Positions 1 through 6,915 of a stretch of DNA of 8,278 nucleotides are shown here, piece by piece. The number at the start of each line of letters is the position of its first letter. Position 1 is the stretch's first letter. The position numbers and the translations under genes are program-made. Source of the DNA: Kordiimonadaceae bacterium (GTDB lineage: Bacteria > Pseudomonadota > Alphaproteobacteria > Sphingomonadales > Emcibacteraceae); the NCBI GenBank assembly GCA_018699075.1, contig JABIPV010000049.1, positions 1-8,278 of the forward strand, written 5' to 3'. The notes under the pieces are model-generated. The model was given only the letters and a program-made list of their open reading frames with translations. It was not told the origin of the DNA and did not search any database.

Positions 1-584
1 ATAACAAAAAATATTGGGAAAAGGCATGGTCATATAAAGACCACGGACGTGGTTATGATAAAGTCTTTAATTACGACCATCCCGATGGGTTTAGATGGTT
101 AGCAGAAGGTTTTGGCACCAATTGGCGCCTTACAGAAATGCAAGCGGCTATAGGTGTATGTCAATTAAAGAAAATAAATGAATGGCTTGGTCTTCGTAGC
201 AGAAATGCTAATATTTTAGCCAATTGCTTCAAAAATTATTCTGCGTTTCGTACCCCTATACCAAATTCTAATAGCCCTCATGTATATTACAAATATTACG
301 CCTATATTGTGCCTGATCAATTAAAAGAAGGATGGGACCGCAACCGCGTACGCGAAGCATTAAGGGCAGAGGGCGTGCCTGTAATAGACGGCGCCTGCTC
401 AGAGATATACCTTGAAAATGCATTTGATGGTCCCGAAAACTATCGACCGGAAACTTTTTTACCTATTGCCAGATCCTTGGGCGAAACATCGTTTATGTTT
501 CCCGTGCACCATACATTAAACGATACTGATATGGTAAGTATGTGCGATGCTATTAGAAAAGTCATGAATGTTGCAAATAAATAA
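1..584 (+). CDS. DegT/DnrJ/EryC1/StrS family sugar aminotransferase, 3' part (5' end outside window)
   Basis: This is the C-terminal part of a PLP-dependent nucleotide-sugar aminotransferase, a cytoplasmic enzyme that converts a keto-sugar nucleotide to the amino sugar, usually with glutamate as donor. The frame is open from base 3, giving 193 visible residues. Family signatures are the KDHGRG segment near the visible N-terminus, then GTNWRLTEMQAAIG and QL, then a small C-terminal domain with HVYYKYYAYIVP, RVREALRAEGVPV, and LGETSFMFPVHHTL close to the stop. The Met at 138 is internal to the conserved GTNWR..EMQAA block and is not the start. The PLP-binding lysine should lie a few tens of residues upstream of the window edge, so catalytic competence cannot be judged. 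Twelve bases separate it from the phosphoglycosyl transferase gene on the same strand, so the two are probably cotranscribed. The exact sugar substrate (4-amino-4,6-dideoxyhexose type is likely) is inference. Confidence 0.9.
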   Translation, partial: NKKYWEKAWSYKDHGRGYDKVFNYDHPDGFRWLAEGFGTNWRLTEMQAAIGVCQLKKINEWLGLRSRNANILANCFKNYSAFRTPIPNSNSPHVYYKYYAYIVPDQLKEGWDRNRVREALRAEGVPVIDGACSEIYLENAFDGPENYRPETFLPIARSLGETSFMFPVHHTLNDTDMVSMCDAIRKVMNVANK

Positions 585-596
585 TATGGAATATAA

Positions 597-1268
597 ATGA
601 AACGTCTTTTTGATTTTATAGTAGCTCTTATTTTACTGATAATACTTTCGCCAATTTTACTCCCTGTGGCTATCGCTTTGCGGTTTTCAGGGGAAAACAA
701 AATTTTTTATCGCCAGGAACGTATCGGACTGGATAATAAGGTTTTCACCATTACCAAATTTGCCACCATGCTTGAGGATAGCCCAAATATGGAAGGCGGA
801 ATTTATACATTAAAAGATGATCCTCGTATTTTGCCTATGGGTGGCTTTTTAAGAAAATCAAAAATTAATGAAATCCCGCAACTTTTAGATATTTTATTTG
901 GCAAAATGAGCTTTGTAGGCCCACGACCTCAAATGCTTAAAGTACAGTCATGGTATCCTGAAGAATACGAAGATGTGTTCGTTGGATTAAGACCAGGTAT
1001 AACGGGCATCGGTTCAATCGTATTTCGCGATGAAGTAACGATTCTATTAAATGCAGTTGATTATGATTATTGTTATAAAAACGAAATAATACCTGCAAAG
1101 ACAAAATTAGAATTATGGTATAAAGACAACAGAAGTTTTTGGGGTGATATTGCACTCATGTTTATAACGTCATGGGTCGTAATATTTCCGGATAGTGATG
1201 TTCTAAATTCCGTATTTTCGGAAATTCCCAGAATTGATAAGAACACTTTTGGGAAAATAAGACCATAA
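597..1268 (+). CDS. Short bacterial sugar transferase (monotopic phosphoglycosyl transferase, PglC/WcaJ-C-terminal type) with atypical catalytic dyad
   Basis: The protein has 223 residues and matches the minimal catalytic form of the bacterial sugar transferase family, which moves a sugar-1-phosphate from a UDP-sugar to undecaprenyl phosphate and so starts glycan assembly at the inner membrane. Residues 1-30 are KRLFD followed by a hydrophobic stretch with a central SP (18-19), as expected of the re-entrant membrane helix. Next come FYRQERIG (37-44), a KFATM segment (54-58; KFR(S/T)M is commoner), DPRILP (75-80), LRKSKINEIPQL (85-96) and MSFVGPRPQ (104-112). The family dyad is normally Asp-Glu within LDELPQ. 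Here it reads Asn91-Glu92 (codon AAT at 867-869), so the usual nucleophile is absent. From memory, a KFATM/KINELPQ variant occurs in other bacteria, so this is probably a natural subfamily rather than a mutation. The Shine-Dalgarno is weak (GGA about 8 bases upstream). The gene follows the aminotransferase by 12 bp and ends 4 bp from the convergent acyltransferase stop. Confidence 0.93.
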   Translation: MKRLFDFIVALILLIILSPILLPVAIALRFSGENKIFYRQERIGLDNKVFTITKFATMLEDSPNMEGGIYTLKDDPRILPMGGFLRKSKINEIPQLLDILFGKMSFVGPRPQMLKVQSWYPEEYEDVFVGLRPGITGIGSIVFRDEVTILLNAVDYDYCYKNEIIPAKTKLELWYKDNRSFWGDIALMFITSWVVIFPDSDVLNSVFSEIPRIDKNTFGKIRP

Positions 1269-1272
1269 TTGA

Positions 1273-1908
1273 TCACTGAATTTTAGCGGGAACTCCAACT
1301 ACAGTGACATTTGCTGGAACATCCTTGGTAACTACTGCACCCGCACCTACAATTGAATTCTCTCCTACTGTCAATTTTCTTTCATTATTACCATGTAGTA
1401 TTGCCGCATTTACACCAATATTTGTATTTTGTTTAAGATGTACATTACCTGATACATTAACCGCAGCCATAATCGACACGTAATCTTCAATTATACAATC
1501 GTGGGCGATAGTTGCATTTAGGTTGTAAAGACCAAAATTTCCGCATTTGATATTATTAGTGAACCGAACACCAGCCGTAATAATATTACCTCTCGTTTTA
1601 TCAATAGCTTCTTTTTGATAAAGTCCAAAAGTTGCCGAAGGGTGGATTATATTTGGAAAATCTAAATGATTATATCTGTCAGCGATATTTTTTCTAATCT
1701 TCGGTGACCCTATGCCGATTGCAAAACAGAAACCCTGATTATTTAATTTTTCAACATTTTCTTTAGTATCTAGATATACTTTATTAGGATAAACACATTG
1801 CTCCGCTTCATCATCTACAAAGAATACGATTTCATCATAAGCAATTAAAGTGCATATATCCGCAACTTCTCTACCCTGCCCTGAAGCTCCAAATATAGCT
1901 ATTTTCAT
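1273..1908 (-). CDS. NeuD/PglD-type sugar acyltransferase (left-handed beta-helix)
   Basis: With the start chosen here the protein has 211 residues, the usual size for the NeuD/PglD family, which acylates an amino or hydroxy group of a nucleotide sugar using acetyl-CoA. The N-terminal domain is a Rossmann-like nucleotide-sugar binding fold opening with MKIAIFGASGQGREV (1-15) and including FVDD (30-33). The C-terminal half is a hexapeptide-repeat beta helix ending in IVGAGAVVTKDVP (186-198) and VGVPAKI. The His136-Asp137 pair in TIAHDC aligns by pattern with the catalytic base of PglD (His125-Glu126). An ATG 15 bases upstream (1923) is in frame but has no ribosome-binding site. AAGGAAG at 1914-1920 lies five bases before the ATG at 1908, so 1908 is preferred. 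It is the last gene of the minus-strand wzi operon, 36 bp after the glycosyltransferase. Acetylation of the product of the neighbouring aminotransferase is the likely role; the acyl group and sugar position are inferred. Confidence 0.9.
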   Translation of the reverse strand: MKIAIFGASGQGREVADICTLIAYDEIVFFVDDEAEQCVYPNKVYLDTKENVEKLNNQGFCFAIGIGSPKIRKNIADRYNHLDFPNIIHPSATFGLYQKEAIDKTRGNIITAGVRFTNNIKCGNFGLYNLNATIAHDCIIEDYVSIMAAVNVSGNVHLKQNTNIGVNAAILHGNNERKLTVGENSIVGAGAVVTKDVPANVTVVGVPAKIQ

Positions 1909-1913
1909 CACTT

Positions 1914-1920
1914 CTTCCTT
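1914..1920 (-). promoter_or_regulatory. Ribosome-binding site deciding the acyltransferase start
   Basis: The minus strand reads AAGGAAG followed by a five-base spacer and the ATG at 1908-1906. It lies inside the five extra codons that would be added by starting at 1923, which has no purine-rich tract upstream. This favours the 211-residue protein over a 216-residue one. Confidence 0.7.
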
Positions 1921-1944
1921 CATGCATTAAGTTACTTTGAAGCG

Positions 1945-3171
1945 TTATTTAATATCATAAACGGCCGCTTCCAACCATGATACGAACTTATCAGCCAAAT
2001 CATCTCGCGCAAATTCATTTCTCGCTAAAATATTAGCATTGTTACCTGCTTTAAGAAGATAATTTCTATTATTTTCAGCATTTATCAATGCTACAGAAAA
2101 AGCTTCGGGGTCTTGCGGTGCCACAACATAACCACAATCATTTTCGCTCACAAGTTCAGCAATCCATCCTGGATAGTTGGTCAGCACAGGTAAGCCCGCC
2201 GACAAATAGTCAAAAAACTTATTTGGCGAAGTTCCAAAGTAAAATGCCTCAACATTTGCCAGTAATTGTAATCCTATGTCAGCCCCCGCCAAAAGTCCTG
2301 CCAATTCTTTCTTTGGTACAGGATCCAAGAAAATCACATTATCAAGATTTTCCGCTTCGGCCCTATTACTCAATTTTTCCTTTTCACGGCCCTGCCCCAC
2401 CAGTACTATTTTTATTTTTGTCCTGCCCTGCTTTTTTAGGAGCACCGCAACATCAAGTACCGCGTCCAATCCGTTTGCTATGCCGTGGGTTCCACTATAA
2501 ACGGCCATCAAGTCATCATCGGCTACCTGCTCGGGCCGCCATGCATGCTCATTAGCCGCAAAAATATCAAGATCACAGCCGTTGGGAATTAATGCTACCC
2601 TATCTTCGTTAATATTATGACGTCTGATGCCCGCAACTATCCCAGGGGACAAGCCGATTAATCTATGGGCAGATTTATAGCTTAACCATTCCAAAAATCC
2701 CATCAGCATTAAAATGACCGGATTTCTGATCACCTTCATCTCCCGAGGTAATTCCGGCCATAAGTCTCTTACTTCGAAGACAAATCTCGCATTTTTCAGC
2801 CAGCGCGCCACGATGCCTGGAATTCCGGCCGTAAGCGGTGTCGATGTAGCAAAAATAAGATCACTTTTGCTAAAAAGTGCAATTTTTATACTACGCAGCG
2901 CGAAAAGGAAAAAAAGCATGGTTCGTTTTAAAAAGCTGTCTGCATTTGAATAATTGAGTTCAAATTCAATAATGTTAATGCCGTCGTAGCTCCCTTTCCG
3001 CTTGCCACCAACGAAAGACCCATCAAGCCCCGTTGAGCCACCGGAGTAGGACCCGCAAACCATTGTAACCTCATGACCAGCTTTTATTAAACTTCTGGCC
3101 ATCGCGTAAGATCGAATGCCTCCTGCTCCTTTGGGCGTGGAAAAATGTTGGTGGAAATATAATATTCTCAT
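1945..3171 (-). CDS. GT4-family glycosyltransferase (WbuB-like)
   Basis: This 408-residue protein is a retaining GT-B glycosyltransferase that would add a sugar from a nucleotide donor to the lipid-linked glycan on the cytoplasmic face of the inner membrane. The N-terminal acceptor domain has MRILYFHQHF (1-10), the Gly-rich turn GAGGIRSYAMARSLIKAGHEVTMV (15-38) and a hydrophobic stretch around 84-100. FEVRDLWPELP (132-142) is the hallmark of the WbuB-like subgroup. The C-terminal donor domain has YSGTHGIANGLD (225-236), GQGREKEKL (259-267) and TSPNKFFDYLSAGLPV (314-329), which replaces the classical EX7E box in this subgroup. WbuB itself transfers N-acetyl-L-fucosamine, but the donor here cannot be read from sequence. 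The Shine-Dalgarno is poor: the nearest AGGA lies too far upstream of the ATG. The gene follows the Wzi gene by 52 bp and precedes the acyltransferase by 36 bp, consistent with one operon. Confidence 0.93.
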   Translation of the reverse strand: MRILYFHQHFSTPKGAGGIRSYAMARSLIKAGHEVTMVCGSYSGGSTGLDGSFVGGKRKGSYDGINIIEFELNYSNADSFLKRTMLFFLFALRSIKIALFSKSDLIFATSTPLTAGIPGIVARWLKNARFVFEVRDLWPELPREMKVIRNPVILMLMGFLEWLSYKSAHRLIGLSPGIVAGIRRHNINEDRVALIPNGCDLDIFAANEHAWRPEQVADDDLMAVYSGTHGIANGLDAVLDVAVLLKKQGRTKIKIVLVGQGREKEKLSNRAEAENLDNVIFLDPVPKKELAGLLAGADIGLQLLANVEAFYFGTSPNKFFDYLSAGLPVLTNYPGWIAELVSENDCGYVVAPQDPEAFSVALINAENNRNYLLKAGNNANILARNEFARDDLADKFVSWLEAAVYDIK

Positions 3172-3223
3172 AACTTTGCTTTATAAGTCCTGTAATCTTC
3201 ATTGTAATTTTGCAGTGATGTAA

Positions 3224-4690
3224 TTAAAAACCGACATCCCACATGAAACCTACCCTTATATTGACTTTATTTTCAAGTGGGGTGTTTATTTCATTATCCA
3301 TAATTCTGCCATCAAATAGAAGATGACCCAGTTTGGTCGGTACGGTAACGTTTAAAGTCAGACTATTTATGTTCTCTCTGGAGATGCTCAATATGTTTTT
3401 ATTGTCCCCTTCAGTATTCACCGTCACATTTTGATATTTTAAGCTATATTGCCAACCATTTAATTGATGCAAAGTTGCTTTTAGAGAAATATACTTACTA
3501 TTTGAATCAAGCGTATGACCGATAACTTTATTATTATAGCGGTAACCCGTTTCATATAAACTGTGGTTATACATCACCCCTTTTCGGTGTTCACCAAGAA
3601 ACCATGCTAGTGAACCTGTAGTATCTGAATATTCGGTTGTAAATCGGTAACTACTGCCATTTGTGCCGAACGGGCCATAAAATGATGCGCCAATTAATCT
3701 CGAATATGTATAAGGTGCCGCCACAACGATATCTTCGGCGGTTCCCTCGGCATAAAGTTTCACGTTCATGTTATCTTTAAGCGTAAAGGAATATGATAAA
3801 TCAAGCATCGCCAGTTGATTTCCCGGCTGCTGTTCGCGCGGACCTCTATTATCTAGATCCCCAAATGCTATTAAACCATTTGTCCATGATTTAAAATTGC
3901 AAATCCGGCCCTCTCCACATAACATTAAAGTTCTACTAAGGCCGATTTCAAAATTCCTTATCGGTTCAAATCCCAGTTTCATTCCGACGAAAATTGGTGA
4001 GGAGATAGTTCTATCTTTGTCCATTTTAGAAATAAAGATATCCCCGCTCCACGGTCCCATCCAACTGAGCCATTTACTTTTGAATGGCTTTAGTTCAACG
4101 CGCCGCAGTCCGATTGACGGCATGGGGCGTGCGTTTGTGCTCAGTAATGTTGTTGTCTCTCGCCCCGGGCCCCACCAACGCTCTACTGCTCCGACGTAAG
4201 CTGAAATATTGCCAAATTCGTGTGATAAATAAGAGCCGTCTAGATTAAAGTTTTCAGCGTCATTATAACTAGCGGTAACATGAACACTTGTATCTTCCAT
4301 ATTTAATTCCAGAGTGGATTCAATCACAGCTCTTGTCCGGCTTGTTTCTTCAAATCCGCTAAAATAATCAACTTTGCTGGTATAATAAGCTTTAGCCTTT
4401 ACATTTATTTTAGCGGGAACTTTCTCGCGAACGCGCGCTAGTGACATCCGGACATAGGATGGCAGCTCCATAACATCTGCTTTATATAAATTAGCGGTGA
4501 TTTGCTTCCATGACATTGGCCATTTATTAACAGGGCCAGATATAAGTCCATATCGGGCAATAATTTCAACATCATTACGTAGTGCAATATCCCCTACATT
4601 TGCCCAAGGAGAAGAATAGGACAAAGAAAAGGAATTTAAAAAAAATATTATACTAACTGTAATTATTTTTTTTATATCAGAAATATTCAT
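3224..4690 (-). CDS. wzi: Wzi-family capsule/exopolysaccharide outer-membrane protein
   Basis: The 488-residue product resembles Wzi, an outer-membrane beta-barrel that anchors or organises capsular polysaccharide at the cell surface. Residues 1-27 form a signal peptide: KK at 7-8, a hydrophobic core from about 9 to 24, and probable cleavage after SYS before SPWA. The family signature is clear: GAVERWWGPG (167-176) followed by LLSTNARPMPSIGLRR (182-197). A cysteine pair in LCGEGRIC (257-264) probably forms a disulfide. The rest alternates short amphipathic strands and ends in GFMWDVGF, with the terminal Phe expected of barrels inserted by BamA. Length is close to E. coli Wzi (around 480 residues). 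AGGA five bases before the ATG supports this start, as does the signal peptide, which needs Met1. It heads the minus-strand operon with the GT4 enzyme and acyltransferase, after a 347-bp AT-rich gap. Symbol given by family, not proven orthology. Confidence 0.92.
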   Translation of the reverse strand: MNISDIKKIITVSIIFFLNSFSLSYSSPWANVGDIALRNDVEIIARYGLISGPVNKWPMSWKQITANLYKADVMELPSYVRMSLARVREKVPAKINVKAKAYYTSKVDYFSGFEETSRTRAVIESTLELNMEDTSVHVTASYNDAENFNLDGSYLSHEFGNISAYVGAVERWWGPGRETTTLLSTNARPMPSIGLRRVELKPFKSKWLSWMGPWSGDIFISKMDKDRTISSPIFVGMKLGFEPIRNFEIGLSRTLMLCGEGRICNFKSWTNGLIAFGDLDNRGPREQQPGNQLAMLDLSYSFTLKDNMNVKLYAEGTAEDIVVAAPYTYSRLIGASFYGPFGTNGSSYRFTTEYSDTTGSLAWFLGEHRKGVMYNHSLYETGYRYNNKVIGHTLDSNSKYISLKATLHQLNGWQYSLKYQNVTVNTEGDNKNILSISRENINSLTLNVTVPTKLGHLLFDGRIMDNEINTPLENKVNIRVGFMWDVGF

Positions 4691-5037
4691 CTTTATCCTA
4701 TAAATCTCAATATATTGTTTGTCAATTTTCTAGCGATTATAAATAAATTATAATTAATGAAAAGGAATTATAACTATATAATTATAATTTTTCACAGTTA
4801 ATACATTATTATTTTCAACATATTAACAGAATTTATTAAAACTCTATCATATATAGTACCTTATTGTTGACCAACACTACATTCATTCCTACATCATATA
4901 TGTTCTCTTACCGCGCCCCTGAAATCAACACAGTCATTATAGAAGGATGCCGACCAGCAACTTAAAGCTACTCCCCTTCGTAAATTAAGTAATTTAGCTA
5001 CGGACTAGGAAGAACGCCGAGAGTTGCTTAATTTCAC
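4691..5037. other. AT-rich intergenic region between cysNC and wzi, no gene seen
   Basis: No open frame here looks coding. From 4691 to about 4905 the sequence is very AT-rich, with an AT-only inverted repeat (AATTATAA 4766-4773 with TTATAATT 4782-4789) and a compact dyad TGTTG-AC-CAACA at 4865-4876 that could be an operator. From about 4956 to 5028 the composition is more mixed. AGCAACT (4956-4962) is repeated inverted as AGTTGCT (5022-5028), enclosing the palindrome TAAATTA-AG-TAATTTA (4981-4996) and a direct repeat AGCTAC (4966-4971, 4996-5001). None of these has the T-run of an intrinsic terminator, so how cysNC transcription ends is not clear. The AT-rich part probably serves as the upstream region of wzi. 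Confidence 0.5.
4697..4725 (-). promoter_or_regulatory. Candidate sigma-70 promoter for the wzi operon, placing the start site at the wzi ATG
   Basis: Read on the minus strand, TTGACA (4725-4720) is a perfect -35 hexamer. A 17-base spacer follows, then TATAGG (4702-4697), a four-of-six -10 match. Transcription starting about seven bases after the -10 would begin at 4690, the first base of the wzi ATG, giving a leaderless or nearly leaderless mRNA. The -10 also overlaps the AGGA ribosome-binding sequence (4699-4696), so the two readings conflict. The region is AT-rich, so a chance match is possible. A TATAAT on the minus strand at 4941-4936 is an alternative -10, but it has no good -35. Confidence 0.4.
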
Positions 5038-6915
5038 TCAAAGCCCCAACCTTTCAACAATAAATTCTGCTGCTTCATCAGCCGTATTATCCACCGTATT
5101 AACATGAATTTCGGCGGTTTCCGGTTGCTCGTAAGGGCTATCGATCCCTGTAAAGTTTTTAAGCTCACCCGCTCTCGCTTTTTTGTAGAGGCCTTTTATG
5201 TCGCGGGCTTCGCAGACCTCTAGTGGGGTGTCGACGAATACTTCTATAAATTCGCCCTCGCCCATCATTTCGCGGACCATTTGGCGTTCGGCTCTAAAGG
5301 GGGAGATGAACGCGGTTAACACAATAAGACCGCTATCGACCATAAGATGGGCAACTTCGCCAATGCGGCGGATGTTTTCCACCCGGTCGGCGTCTGTGAA
5401 GCCAAGGTCTTTATTTAGGCCGTGGCGGACGTTGTCACCGTCTAGCAAATAAGTATGGTTACCCATGGCATGGAGCTTCTTTTCAACTAGATTGGCGATA
5501 GTTGATTTGCCGGAGCCGGAAAGGCCGGTGAACCAAAGGACTTTTGGCTGCTGGTGCTTTTGCTTAGCACGGCTTTTCTTATCAACATCCACAGCCTGCC
5601 AATGGACGTTTCTGGCGCGCCTGAGCCCAAAATTAATCATGCCGCAGGCAATTGTCGTGTTGGTAAATTTATCTATAATGATAAAACTGCCCATTGCTTT
5701 GTTATCATTATAAGCATCAAAGGCGATTTGCTGACTGAGCTTTATATTCACAAGCCCCACTTCATTCAGTGACAGCGTCTTAGCGCTTTCATGTTCAAGC
5801 GAATTAACATTGACCTTATGGCGAAGGTCCGTAATCACCCCGTCAACGGTTTTATTGGTGGTTTTGATCAGGTACGGTCGTCCGGACAGCATATGGTCAT
5901 CATGCATCCAGATAATATGTGCCTGAAACTGGTCAGTAACCTCCGGGCGATCATTCGCTTTTGCTATAATATCACCACGCGAGACATCAATTTCATCGGT
6001 CAGGCAGAGTGTAATGGCTTCACCTGTCTCGGCTGTCTGTTTTTCATCCTTGGTTCCGACTATTGATTTCACCGTGCTGGTCTTGGCGCTGGGAAGTGAG
6101 ATAATCTCATCTCCAATTGTGATTGAACCCGATGCAATAGTGCCGCTAAATCCTCTAAAATCCAAGTTCGGGCGATTAACCCACTGTACAGGCAGGCGAA
6201 AAGGTTTTTCATTGTGCGCTGATGTGATTTCAACCGTTTCCAGATGCTCCATTAATGTTGGACCAGAATACCAAGGTGTATTATCAGAATTTTCCAGAAT
6301 ATTATCCCCGGCGAGAGCGGACATGGGAATAGAGACAATTTCATCAAAACCAAGATCGCTTGCAAATTCACGATACTCCTGATCAATTCTGTCAAATATC
6401 TCTTGATCATATTCAACCAAGTCCATTTTATTGATCACAAGTATGATATTCTTTATCCCGAGCAATCCCACTATAAAACTATGTCGTTTCGTTTGCGTAA
6501 GTATTCCTTTGCGGGCATCGATCATCAACACAGCAAGATCAGCCGTTGACGCCCCCGTGGCCATATTACGGGTATATTGTTCGTGGCCCGGCGTATCGGC
6601 AACAATGAACTTTCGTTTGTCGGTCGAGAAAAAGCGATAAGCCACATCAATGGTAATGCCTTGCTCCCTTTCAGCGGCCAAGCCATCAACAAGTAAGGCG
6701 AAATCAATACCCTGACCTTGGGTGCCTATTTTTTTGCTGTCTCTTTCAAGAGTAGCTAGCTGATCTTCCAAAATCATTTTGCTGTCATAAAGCAACCGCC
6801 CGATCAGAGTAGATTTACCATCATCGACAGAGCCACAGGTGATAAACCGCAACATATCCTTTTCTGAATGTGCTTTAAGATAAGCAGAAATATCCGTTTC
6901 AATAAGAGAAGACAT
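5038..6915 (-). CDS. cysNC: Bifunctional sulfate adenylyltransferase subunit 1 / adenylylsulfate kinase (CysN-CysC fusion)
   Basis: This 625-residue cytoplasmic protein couples two steps of sulfate activation: the GTPase that drives APS formation with CysD, and APS kinase, which makes PAPS. The CysN part (about 20-440) is an EF-Tu-like GTPase: P-loop GSVDDGKS (28-35), DTPGH (107-111) and NKMD (162-165), then beta-barrel domains. The CysC part (about 458-625) has its own P-loop GLSGSGKST (464-472), DGDNVRHGLN (492-501), NIRRIGEVA (514-522) and FISPFRAER (536-544) with the serine that is phosphorylated in the family. All key residues are present and length is normal for the fused form, also known as NodQ in rhizobia. 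The ATG shares one base with the cysD stop (TAATG). AGGAGG (6926-6931) ten bases upstream is a strong ribosome-binding site, so translation is likely coupled. It is the second gene of the cysD-cysNC operon. Confidence 0.97.
   Translation of the reverse strand: MSSLIETDISAYLKAHSEKDMLRFITCGSVDDGKSTLIGRLLYDSKMILEDQLATLERDSKKIGTQGQGIDFALLVDGLAAEREQGITIDVAYRFFSTDKRKFIVADTPGHEQYTRNMATGASTADLAVLMIDARKGILTQTKRHSFIVGLLGIKNIILVINKMDLVEYDQEIFDRIDQEYREFASDLGFDEIVSIPMSALAGDNILENSDNTPWYSGPTLMEHLETVEITSAHNEKPFRLPVQWVNRPNLDFRGFSGTIASGSITIGDEIISLPSAKTSTVKSIVGTKDEKQTAETGEAITLCLTDEIDVSRGDIIAKANDRPEVTDQFQAHIIWMHDDHMLSGRPYLIKTTNKTVDGVITDLRHKVNVNSLEHESAKTLSLNEVGLVNIKLSQQIAFDAYNDNKAMGSFIIIDKFTNTTIACGMINFGLRRARNVHWQAVDVDKKSRAKQKHQQPKVLWFTGLSGSGKSTIANLVEKKLHAMGNHTYLLDGDNVRHGLNKDLGFTDADRVENIRRIGEVAHLMVDSGLIVLTAFISPFRAERQMVREMMGEGEFIEVFVDTPLEVCEARDIKGLYKKARAGELKNFTGIDSPYEQPETAEIHVNTVDNTADEAAEFIVERLGL

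Noticed and set aside
1909..1923. Five extra N-terminal residues on the acyltransferase
   Set aside because: The upstream ATG has no ribosome-binding site, while the extra codons contain the one for the ATG at 1908.
2088..2555. 155-residue plus-strand frame opposite the glycosyltransferase
   Set aside because: Fully antisense to a well-supported GT4 gene, Pro/His/Ser-rich without family features; a shadow frame.
4766..4789. AT-only inverted repeat followed by T residues as a terminator
   Set aside because: The stem has no G-C pair and lies in general AT-rich DNA; stability would be too low to support a call.
5198..6640. Several plus-strand frames opposite cysNC
   Set aside because: All are antisense to a fully conserved bifunctional enzyme and show no domain or ribosome-binding site.
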